From NCBI RefSeq assembly GCF_016862955.1, contig NZ_BONY01000046.1, positions 1 to 64,000 of the forward strand: 64,000 nucleotides of DNA, read 5' to 3'. The notes below the pieces were generated by a model. The model was given only the letters and a program-made list of their open reading frames with translations. It searched no databases and was not told where the DNA came from. The position numbers and the translations under genes were made by a program. Below are positions 37,407-44,326 of this stretch, one piece after another (positions within the stretch are counted from its first letter, which is position 1; every line of letters starts with the position of its first letter). This DNA comes from Rhizocola hellebori (GTDB taxonomy: Bacteria > Actinomycetota > Actinomycetes > Mycobacteriales > Micromonosporaceae).

Positions 37407-37929
37407 GGGCCAATGGAAACTGTCCTCCGAGCCGCGCACCGGCGCGCTGTTGCGCACCCTCGCCGCGAGCAAACCAGGCGGGCGAATCCTCGAAGTGGGA
37501 TGCGGGCTGGGCGTCGGCTCGGGCTGGATTCTGGCCGGGATGGACGAGGACGCCCGGCTGATCGGCCTAGAGGTGCACGCGAAGATAGCCAACATCTGCC
37601 GGGACCTGCTCGCGGTCGACAGCCGTGCCGAGGTCATCACCACCGATGCCACCAAGTGGCTGGAGGAATATACCGGGCCCCCCTTCGACATGATCTTTGT
37701 CGACACCACCGACGCCAAGTTCAACCGTCGCGACGTGCTGCTCGCCCACATGGCGCCGGGCGCCCTGCTCATCGGCGATGACTTGCTGCCCAACGACACC
37801 TGGACAGAGCAGCACCCCGAGCGGGTGGACAGGTTCCGCAACGAGATAGTCACCGAGCCCGATCTCGTGGTGACCCTGATGGACTGGGCTTCCGGTCTGA
37901 TGGTCGGCACCTACCGCAAGGCAGGATAA
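37345..37929 (+). CDS. SAM-dependent methyltransferase (O-methyltransferase-like)
   Basis: 194 aa class I Rossmann methyltransferase. SAM-binding motif I is ILEVGCGLGVGSGW (~residues 48-61); motif II-like IGLEVH, the acidic FDMIFVDTTDAKF and LIGDDLLP follow. It resembles the compact catechol/caffeoyl-CoA O-methyltransferase group, though metal ligands cannot be verified by eye. It could methylate a carboxylate or the phenol of the core Tyr residues; this is inference. Its start lies 62 nt inside the MATE gene. Downstream starts would cut into the fold, so the overlap is probably real. Confidence 0.82.
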   Translation: MEDFPIEIPPIAAKAQAIADRGQWKLSSEPRTGALLRTLAASKPGGRILEVGCGLGVGSGWILAGMDEDARLIGLEVHAKIANICRDLLAVDSRAEVITTDATKWLEEYTGPPFDMIFVDTTDAKFNRRDVLLAHMAPGALLIGDDLLPNDTWTEQHPERVDRFRNEIVTEPDLVVTLMDWASGLMVGTYRKAG

Positions 37930-37935
37930 ACTGCC

Positions 37936-38409
37936 ATGACTTCGATGGTGACGCTGGCGGAGCTGGACACGGCGAGCTTTCGCGCGGCCATGGCCCACTT
38001 TCCCACCGGCGTCACCCTGATCGCGCAGGGCACCCCGCCCGACCTTGAGGTGATGACCGCGAACTCGTTCATGTCGGTGTCGCTGCAACCGATGCTCGTG
38101 CTGATCAGCGTCCAGCTGGGCAGCCGGATGCGGTTGCGGCTGGATCAGACGGACACCTTCGCGGTCCATGTGCTTCATGCCGATCAGCAGGAGCTGGCCG
38201 CCGTCTTCGCCCGGCATGACCGCCCGAGCGGGCTGGAGGCGGCCCGGCTGCTCACCGAGCCGGTCGCCAGCTTCGAATGCGTGCAGCATGCCCGTCACCG
38301 AGCCGGTGACCACGTGCTCTATCTCGGGCGGGTCACGGCTATCCGGGTGTCACCCGAACCCGCGCCGTCGTTGCTGTTTCATCGCGGCATGTTCGGGAGT
38401 ACCACATGA
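37936..38409 (+). CDS. Flavin reductase-like (FMN split-barrel) protein
   Basis: 157 aa. The N-terminal FRAAMAHFPTGVTLIAQG and the following VMTANSFMSVSLQPMLVLIS are signatures of the flavin reductase/FMN-binding split barrel (HpaC/ActVB type). These enzymes supply reduced flavin to a partner or bind FMN as oxidoreductases. In this cluster the partner could be the two SagB-type enzymes, although those normally reoxidise their own FMN, so an additional redox step is possible. It starts 6 nt after the methyltransferase gene and ends in an ATGA overlap with TPR protein B, so it belongs to the operon. Confidence 0.85.
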   Translation: MTSMVTLAELDTASFRAAMAHFPTGVTLIAQGTPPDLEVMTANSFMSVSLQPMLVLISVQLGSRMRLRLDQTDTFAVHVLHADQQELAAVFARHDRPSGLEAARLLTEPVASFECVQHARHRAGDHVLYLGRVTAIRVSPEPAPSLLFHRGMFGSTT

Positions 38410-39611
38410 GTCAGCCAGAGCTGCAACGGTTCTACACCAGAAGCGACCCGCGCGGGCTGTTCCCCTATCTGAGTGGTTCGCCAAATCTGGAGCACAACCG
38501 GCTGGCCGTGTTCTGGCGGCCGCTCATCGACATGACCGACAGCGAGGCCTCACCCACCCGGCTGCGAATGATCGCGCCGGTGTCGTCGTGGCTGGCCGAT
38601 CCGGCGCAGGAACGCTGGCCATGGTTTTCCATGATTGGGATACCGGGCCTGCGTCACCAGGTCCTGCGTCACGCCGGGCTACGCCACTACGACTGCGCCG
38701 ATCCCACCGCCCTGCCCGAAGCCCTGCGCACGCCGGCCTGGTCCACCCTGATCCAGGAGGTCAACCGGTTCGACATGCTCGGCCCCGCCCGGCGGGCGCT
38801 GGTGCTTTTCGCGCTGGCTCAGCTCTCCTACTGCATCTACGCCCTTAAGCTCGCCGGCGAGGTCGAGCCCGACGGCAGGTCCGATCATGATCACTATGTG
38901 TACCATGTGGCCCGGCTGCACGCACGCACCCCCGGTCAGGTCGCCCGAGCCCTGGACCTGTTCGGCGCGTTGAGCATCACCTCCCGCGATCCGATGCTGG
39001 TGGCAGCCGCCTGTTTCCAGGGCATCGGCCACAGCCTGCGCGACGCCAAAAACCTCACCCTGGCAAGAAATTTCGCGCAGCGCGGGGCAGCCCAGCGGTT
39101 GCCCGACACCTGGCACGGCTGGCTGGTCGGCAGCCGATTCCGCCGGGCGACCGCGCTGCTGCGCCTGGCGGAAGGGCGGCTGGACTGGATGCGGCACGAC
39201 ATGGAAACCGCGCTGGCCTTCAACGAACGCCTTCTCGCCGCCGCGACCGAGCCCTCCGATCGGATGGTGGCGGTGGAGAACACGCGTTACCTGCTCGAGC
39301 TGCGGATCCAAGCCCGCGACGGGGTGCTTGCCAGGTGCGGCGAGCTGATCCAGCTCGACCCCTACTGCGTGGAGGCCAGGCTCATCGCCGGCGACGGTCA
39401 TCTTGCGGCACAGGATTACGCCTCGGCCGCGCGGTGGTACAGCCATGCCGGTGAGCTGGGCACCGGCTCGGGAGCGGTCGGCTGGTTCCGCGCCGCGCAG
39501 TGCCACGACTTTCTGGGCGAGCGCGGCGAAGCGCTCAACGCGATGGGAAGGTGTCTCGAGCTCGACTCGACCGCGGTCGAAGCGCGCAACTACCTGGCCG
39601 CCCATCATTAG
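38406..39611 (+). CDS. Cluster TPR protein B (paralog of protein A)
   Basis: 401 aa, colinear with the protein at 34723 over its full length. Shared segments include YTRSDPRGLFP, EHNRLAVFWRPLIDMTDSE, GLRHQVLRHAGLRHYDC, LFALAQLSYC, LPDTWHGWLVGSRFRRATAL and the C-terminal GERGEALNAMGRCLELDS. C-terminal helices look TPR-like. The family is unknown to me. Two copies bracketing the exporter, methyltransferase and reductase genes suggest duplication inside the operon and possibly a heterodimer or two substrates. ATG 38406 overlaps the reductase stop. It is the last gene of the cluster. Confidence 0.72.
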   Translation: MSQPELQRFYTRSDPRGLFPYLSGSPNLEHNRLAVFWRPLIDMTDSEASPTRLRMIAPVSSWLADPAQERWPWFSMIGIPGLRHQVLRHAGLRHYDCADPTALPEALRTPAWSTLIQEVNRFDMLGPARRALVLFALAQLSYCIYALKLAGEVEPDGRSDHDHYVYHVARLHARTPGQVARALDLFGALSITSRDPMLVAAACFQGIGHSLRDAKNLTLARNFAQRGAAQRLPDTWHGWLVGSRFRRATALLRLAEGRLDWMRHDMETALAFNERLLAAATEPSDRMVAVENTRYLLELRIQARDGVLARCGELIQLDPYCVEARLIAGDGHLAAQDYASAARWYSHAGELGTGSGAVGWFRAAQCHDFLGERGEALNAMGRCLELDSTAVEARNYLAAHH

Positions 39612-39673
39612 TTCGGCGGTCGCCCGCCCGGGTGTCCGGTTCTCGACTGACGTCATGGTCAGCGAGGGTTAGC

Positions 39674-41632
39674 GTGCGGTGGATGGAGCACGTGGCCGCC
39701 CAGGCGGAGCCGGAGAGGGCCGCACCGTCGTTTAAGGACTCCGGCCGCCCGCTGGAGGCGGATCTGCGCGAGCCGATGGAACGCAGCTTCGGCTTCGACT
39801 TCGCCGGCGTGCGCATCCATCGCGAACCTTCCGACGAAGCGGCCCGTACAGTCGGCACCGACATCGGCATGCCCGAGAACCCGCGCACCCCCGGCGGGGT
39901 GGCCCTGCTCGCACACGAACTCGCCCATGTGGTCCAGCAGAGCCGGGGCGGTGGAACAGCCGCCCTAGCGGCCGACGCTCCGGCCGCCGAGCGGGCTGCC
40001 GGAGCCGCCTCCCGGGCGGTGCTCAACGGCGAACCTGTGGGAACCCTTGGCGGGACAAGGAAAGGAATCGCCTGGGAGACCGAGGAAGAGCGACGGCTGC
40101 GGCGCGCCAACGAGATCAACGCGATCAACAATCCTTGGATCGCCTACGGCCTCGACCCGGGCAAGCTCGATCGGGAATACCGGGCCGCATTGGCGACGGC
40201 CCGGCAGACCGGCTATTGGCAGGACGCCGCCGAGAAGCTCAACGGCATGAACCATGAGGCCATCCAGTCACGGCTGGCCGAGCTGACCGACAAAGAAGTC
40301 ACCTTCATGCACCAAGGGGCGCTTGACAATCCGCGGGTCGGCGGCGGCTCCAACATCGCCAAACTGAGCGCGGCCGGCGTGCCCCGGGCTTCCACCATCG
40401 CGCCCGCCCCCGCGCCGAAACCAGCGGTTGTCAACACCGCCAAGCCAAACCTCGCCCAGCCGATGTCCGACGACGTTGTCAGAGGACTGTCCGGGACGGA
40501 CAAACTGCTGGCGGCATACGAACGCGCCAAAATCGCCAACGCCACCGTCAAGGAGATCGAACAGCTCATCAGCCCGCAGGCACTGGTCATGGCGCTGGCC
40601 ACGATGGTCGGGATCTGGCTGCTGAACCAGTGGAATCCGGGCGGCTGGGCCGCCGACATCGGCATCGGCATCACCGCGCTCTTCGTGGGCATGGTGCTCT
40701 TCGACGCCATCAAGCACCTGATCGCCTTCGCGGACGCGGTCAACGCCAAGAACGAAGCCGATCTGCAGCTGTGCGGCCAGCACTTCGCTAAGGCGATCGC
40801 GGAGATCGGCGTACAGACGCTCGTGCTGATCATCACGCACAGCATGAAGTCGAAGGCCGGCGGCAACCCGCCGCCCGGCGCCACCCCATACGAGGCGGCG
40901 CCGGTGAAAGGCTGGGCCGACATGGTCACCCCGCAGGGGAAGATCATCCGGATGCCGGTGACAAGCGTGCCGGTCAAGGCGATCACCCCGGCCACGGTCA
41001 TCTCCCCGGAGCTGGCCCTGGAGCTGGGGGTCAAGGGCTCTACCGCGCTGATGTCGGTGGCCACCGGCCCGAAGGGCACCCCTTCCGGCGGCGGGGGCGG
41101 GGGCGGCTCGGGGCCGGGCGGAGGCAAGCCTCCACAGCAGACAGAGGCCGAGCGGCTACAAGCCAAATACGGCAACCGCACCACCACCTCCTACCCGCCG
41201 GAGGAATGGGCCCACATCGAGCGGCTGGAGAACCAGTTCCCCAAGCTCAAGGAGGCCCAGCTGCGCCCGAAACGGCGTCCGCGCATCGGCGCCGAGCACG
41301 TCTTCGAGGAGCGGATGGAGACCACTCAAGGCAACTACACGCTGACCGGCTACTCAGAGATGCCGAGCGCCAAGGATCCATCGAAAATGGTGTCGATCCA
41401 GCTGATCGAGATCGACGGGATCACGCTCGACGGCTGGGTACAGGAAATCAAGATCGAGCAATCGGTCGGCAAGGCCGAACAGATAGTCGCCGAGTTGCGC
41501 GTCGACGCCTTCTTCGCCCGCGAGTTCGGCTTGCGCGGTGTGAAGTACTCGATCTCACCCCCCGCGGTCGCCGACGAGGTCGAGCTACTAGTCAGCAACG
41601 AACGCCTAACCAACGTCTTCCGCGCCAAGTAA
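39674..41632 (+). CDS. eCIS-core (DUF4157) protein with membrane hairpin and toxin-like C-terminus
   Basis: 652 aa. Residues ~30-100 form the DUF4157 eCIS core domain: LEADLREPMERSFGFDFAGV, VRIHREPSDEAARTVGTDIG and LLAHELAHVVQQ (HExxH zinc motif). A charged region follows, then two membrane segments (~300-365; ALVMALATMVGIWLLNQW and IGIGITALFVGMVLFDAI), a Gly-rich linker (~470) and a C-terminal ~150-residue domain with DGITLDGWVQEIKIEQ, possibly PD-(D/E)xK-like. DUF4157 proteins are linked to contractile injection systems, but no injection-system structural gene is nearby, so this may be an orphan effector. GTG 39674 has GAGGG 5 nt upstream. Confidence 0.7.
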   Translation: MRWMEHVAAQAEPERAAPSFKDSGRPLEADLREPMERSFGFDFAGVRIHREPSDEAARTVGTDIGMPENPRTPGGVALLAHELAHVVQQSRGGGTAALAADAPAAERAAGAASRAVLNGEPVGTLGGTRKGIAWETEEERRLRRANEINAINNPWIAYGLDPGKLDREYRAALATARQTGYWQDAAEKLNGMNHEAIQSRLAELTDKEVTFMHQGALDNPRVGGGSNIAKLSAAGVPRASTIAPAPAPKPAVVNTAKPNLAQPMSDDVVRGLSGTDKLLAAYERAKIANATVKEIEQLISPQALVMALATMVGIWLLNQWNPGGWAADIGIGITALFVGMVLFDAIKHLIAFADAVNAKNEADLQLCGQHFAKAIAEIGVQTLVLIITHSMKSKAGGNPPPGATPYEAAPVKGWADMVTPQGKIIRMPVTSVPVKAITPATVISPELALELGVKGSTALMSVATGPKGTPSGGGGGGGSGPGGGKPPQQTEAERLQAKYGNRTTTSYPPEEWAHIERLENQFPKLKEAQLRPKRRPRIGAEHVFEERMETTQGNYTLTGYSEMPSAKDPSKMVSIQLIEIDGITLDGWVQEIKIEQSVGKAEQIVAELRVDAFFAREFGLRGVKYSISPPAVADEVELLVSNERLTNVFRAK

Positions 41633-41671
41633 GGGGAATTGTTCCCCAAACATATCGTCTAGGCGCTTTGT

Positions 41672-41710
41672 GATGTCCTAATGTCTCTATCATTAGGACA
41701 TCAGGACATC
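41672..41710. promoter_or_regulatory. Perfect palindrome (operator candidate) in front of the Fic gene
   Basis: GATGTCCTAATG (41672-41683) and CATTAGGACATC (41691-41702) are a perfect 12-bp inverted repeat with a 7-bp spacer. A third partial half-site, AGGACATC, follows at 41703-41710. The palindrome lies directly upstream of the chosen Fic start, suggesting autoregulation or control by a dimeric regulator. Confidence 0.6.
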
Positions 41711-41713
41711 GCG

Positions 41714-42862
41714 ATGATCTATAGCGAGCCCGCCCTGGCGAGTCAGGACCGGGTTGTTCTGGATGAGGTGCTCGAAATGCGTCGCGAACTCGCCTCGGTT
41801 CTGCGGACACCCCGGCGCTGGGAGGGCGGCCTCCGCCGCACCATGCTGGCACGGGCCATCCGCGGCTCCAACAGCATCGAAGGCTACGCGGTCGAGGAAG
41901 ACGATGCCGCTGCCGCATTGGACAACGAAGCTCCGTTGAGCGCCAATGAACTGACCTTTGCCGAAATCCGGGGTTATCGGCAGGCGCTTGGCTACGTTCT
42001 GCAAATGGCTAGGGATCCATACTTCTCGACCGATGTCTCGGCCATCAGGGGCATGCACTACATGATGCTTGCTCACGACCTTGAGAAGAGCCCGGGTCAG
42101 TACCGCAAGGGACCGATCTACGTACACGATGAGAAGAGTGATGCACGTGTTTACGAAGGACCGGCGGTGGAACGAGTTCCGGAACTCATGGACGAGCTGG
42201 TGGCCAGCCTGCGCGAGGGCTCAAGCCTCCATCCATTGGTCCAAGGAGCAATGGCCCATCTGAACCTGGTCATGATCCACCCGTTTCGAGACGGCAATTG
42301 CCGGATGGCACGCGCGCTTCAGACCCTGACCATCTCCCGCAAGGAAATCGTCGAGCCGCCTTTTTCGAGTATCGAAGAATGGTTGGGGCACAACACCGAG
42401 GATTACTATCGGGTTCTGGCCATCACAGGCAAAGGATTGTGGCAGCCCCGCGCGGACGCCAGCCTCTGGGTCTCGTTCAACCTGCGCGCCCACCACATGC
42501 AAGCCCAGACCGTCGCTCGCCGTGTCGATGAAGCAAAGGCGATCTGGATAGAACTGGACGACCTTATCGGGTCGCATCACCTGCCCGAGCGAGTCGCAGA
42601 TCTGCTTTACGAAGCCATTCTCGGGTACCGCCTCCGCCGTTCCGGATATATCAAGGCGGCACAAATCGAGGAACGCACGGCCTCGCGGGACCTGATGCGC
42701 CTGGTGGAGCTTGGATTACTCCGTCCGCAAGGCGAGACACGCGGCCGCCACTACGTCGCCGGTGACAGTCTTCGGCAGCTACGTGATGATTGCCGCAAGC
42801 GGCGCAGAGGACTGCACGATCCTTATCCGTGGATGCGATCGAAATTGGCCGAGCCGCAGTAG
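41714..42862 (+). CDS. Fic-domain protein with class II-type inhibitory motif
   Basis: 382 aa. The active-site loop is HPFRDGNCRMAR: it keeps the catalytic His and the GN..R framework of HPFxxGNGRxxR, but the third position of the GNG triplet is Cys. The N-terminal SNSIEGY fits the inhibitory helix motif (S/T)xxxE(G/N), here in cis. The C-terminal ~110 residues look like a winged helix (YIKAAQIEERTASRDLMRLV), typical of Fic proteins that may bind DNA. Fic enzymes usually transfer AMP to proteins. The frame extends to 41681, but that ATG lies within the palindrome; ATG 41714 is preferred. Confidence 0.85.
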   Translation: MIYSEPALASQDRVVLDEVLEMRRELASVLRTPRRWEGGLRRTMLARAIRGSNSIEGYAVEEDDAAAALDNEAPLSANELTFAEIRGYRQALGYVLQMARDPYFSTDVSAIRGMHYMMLAHDLEKSPGQYRKGPIYVHDEKSDARVYEGPAVERVPELMDELVASLREGSSLHPLVQGAMAHLNLVMIHPFRDGNCRMARALQTLTISRKEIVEPPFSSIEEWLGHNTEDYYRVLAITGKGLWQPRADASLWVSFNLRAHHMQAQTVARRVDEAKAIWIELDDLIGSHHLPERVADLLYEAILGYRLRRSGYIKAAQIEERTASRDLMRLVELGLLRPQGETRGRHYVAGDSLRQLRDDCRKRRRGLHDPYPWMRSKLAEPQ

Positions 42863-42905
42863 GCGTTCACAGGGCAGGCACAGGGAGTTCAAAAGCTGCG
42901 GCTAA

Positions 42906-42974
42906 GTAGGGCCAGCAAGCTGCGATGCATGACACGAGATGGCCAAGGCTTGCCCCCTTGGCGACTCGCCCTAC
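42906..42974 (+). promoter_or_regulatory. Possible structured leader of the DUF4956-VTC operon
   Basis: GTAGGGC (42906-42912) can pair with GCCCTAC (42968-42974), enclosing a perfect hairpin GCCAAGG/CCTTGGC (42942-42948/42956-42962). This ends 24 nt before the GTG of the DUF4956 gene, leaving the AAGGA ribosome site (42986-42990) just outside. No known riboswitch class was recognised. Confidence 0.35.
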
Positions 42975-42998
42975 GTCGCATCGTCAAGGACTGATCCC

Positions 42999-43556
42999 GT
43001 GAACCAGCTTCTCGCCATAGCCGCCGACCTCGTCGCCATCGCAGTGCTCGCTTTCGGGGTGTACTTTCCCCGCCACCACCGCCGCGATCTCGTCGTCGCC
43101 TTCACCGGCGTCAACATCGGCGTGCTCGCCGTCGCGACGGTGCTGGGCTCCTCGACCGTCGGACTGGGTCTGGGTCTCGGCCTGTTCGGGGTGCTGTCCA
43201 TCATCCGGCTGCGTTCCGACGAGATCGCCCAGCATGAGATCGCCTATTACTTCGCCTCGCTCGCGCTCGGGCTGCTCGCCGGGCTTGCCGGGAAGCTTAC
43301 GGTGGTCACCGGCGGGTTGATGCTGCTGATGGTCGTGGCGCTGGTGGTCGGCGATCATCCTCGGCTGTTCCGCCGGTATAGGCAGCAGACCATGCGCCTC
43401 GATGTGGCTTACTCCGACGAGGCCGCGCTCTGGTCGCATCTCGAGACGCTCCTCAAAGCACGCGTCGTCAACCTTTCCATCAAACACGTGGATTTGGTCA
43501 ACGACACCACTGTGGCGGAGGTCCGTTACGTTGTCGCCGCCGCGGTGACGCGATGA
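42999..43556 (+). CDS. DUF4956 family membrane protein
   Basis: 185 aa with about four membrane helices (LLAIAADLVAIAVLAFGVYF; VVAFTGVNIGVLAVATVLG; LALGLLAGLAGKL) and the family loop FGVLSIIRLRSDEI, then a ~60-residue soluble tail. DUF4956 proteins are repeatedly found next to VTC-domain polyphosphate polymerase genes, as here (4-nt ATGA overlap), and probably act with them at the membrane. GTG 42999 is chosen because AAGGA lies 8 nt upstream; the frame is open to 42939, without a ribosome site. Confidence 0.85.
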   Translation: MNQLLAIAADLVAIAVLAFGVYFPRHHRRDLVVAFTGVNIGVLAVATVLGSSTVGLGLGLGLFGVLSIIRLRSDEIAQHEIAYYFASLALGLLAGLAGKLTVVTGGLMLLMVVALVVGDHPRLFRRYRQQTMRLDVAYSDEAALWSHLETLLKARVVNLSIKHVDLVNDTTVAEVRYVVAAAVTR

Positions 43557-44326
43557 GGCCGAGCGAGGTGATCGATCGCCTCCACCCCATCGGGCTTGAT
43601 GAGCTGAACCGCCGCGCCTCGCTCTTCACCCGGCTGGACCGCAAGTACCTGCTTCCCGTGAGCGAGCTTGGGTTGCTGCTGTCCGCGTTGGCCGACCGGG
43701 TCCAGGTGCTGCAGATCGGCCCGCGCCGTGAGTTCGCCTATCAGTCGTCCTATTTCGACAGTTCAGAGCTGAGTTGCTACCTGGATTCCGCTCACCGCAG
43801 ACGCCATCGGTTCAAAGTTCGCGTCCGCAGTTACCTCGACTCCGGCCTGAGCTTCCTCGAGGTGAAGACGCGGGGTCCGCGAGGTGACACGGTGAAGGAC
43901 CGGGTGGCCTACCACGGCACGGGCGGCTTCGACGACGACGCACGCCAGTACGCCGAAGCCGTGCTGGCCGGTCACGGAATCCGCCGCCGGCTGACCGGAT
44001 TCCAGCCTGTGCTGACCACGAGGTACAGCCGTACCACCCTCTTCGTCCCGGCTACCGCAAGCCGGGTGACAGTGGATACCGCGATCGAGTGGACACTGCC
44101 CGGCGGGCCGACCGTCGCCGCGCCGGAAACAGTTTTCGTGGAGACCAAGTCGAACAGCGCCACCCATGAGGTAGACCGGCTGCTCTGGTCGCACCGGCAC
44201 CGGCCCTGTTCGGTCTCCAAGTACGGCACCGGGCTCGCCGCCCTGCGCCCCGACCTCCCCTCCCATCATTGGCGGCCGGTTCTGCGACGCCATTTCCCGA
44301 GCCTGAAGGAAGAAACATCATCATGA
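43553..44326 (+). CDS. VTC-domain polyphosphate polymerase family protein
   Basis: 257 aa CYTH/VTC-fold protein. The basic tunnel residues of the family are visible: FTRLDRKYLLP at the N-terminus, HRRRHRFKVRVRSYLDSG in the centre, LEVKTRG, a second Arg-rich strand in LTTRYSRTTLF, and VFVETKSNSA near the C-terminus. VTC domains polymerise polyphosphate from ATP or bind it; membrane partners pass the chain across. The gene is coupled to DUF4956 upstream and to the lipoprotein downstream by ATGA overlaps, so the three form one operon. Confidence 0.88.
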   Translation: MRPSEVIDRLHPIGLDELNRRASLFTRLDRKYLLPVSELGLLLSALADRVQVLQIGPRREFAYQSSYFDSSELSCYLDSAHRRRHRFKVRVRSYLDSGLSFLEVKTRGPRGDTVKDRVAYHGTGGFDDDARQYAEAVLAGHGIRRRLTGFQPVLTTRYSRTTLFVPATASRVTVDTAIEWTLPGGPTVAAPETVFVETKSNSATHEVDRLLWSHRHRPCSVSKYGTGLAALRPDLPSHHWRPVLRRHFPSLKEETSS

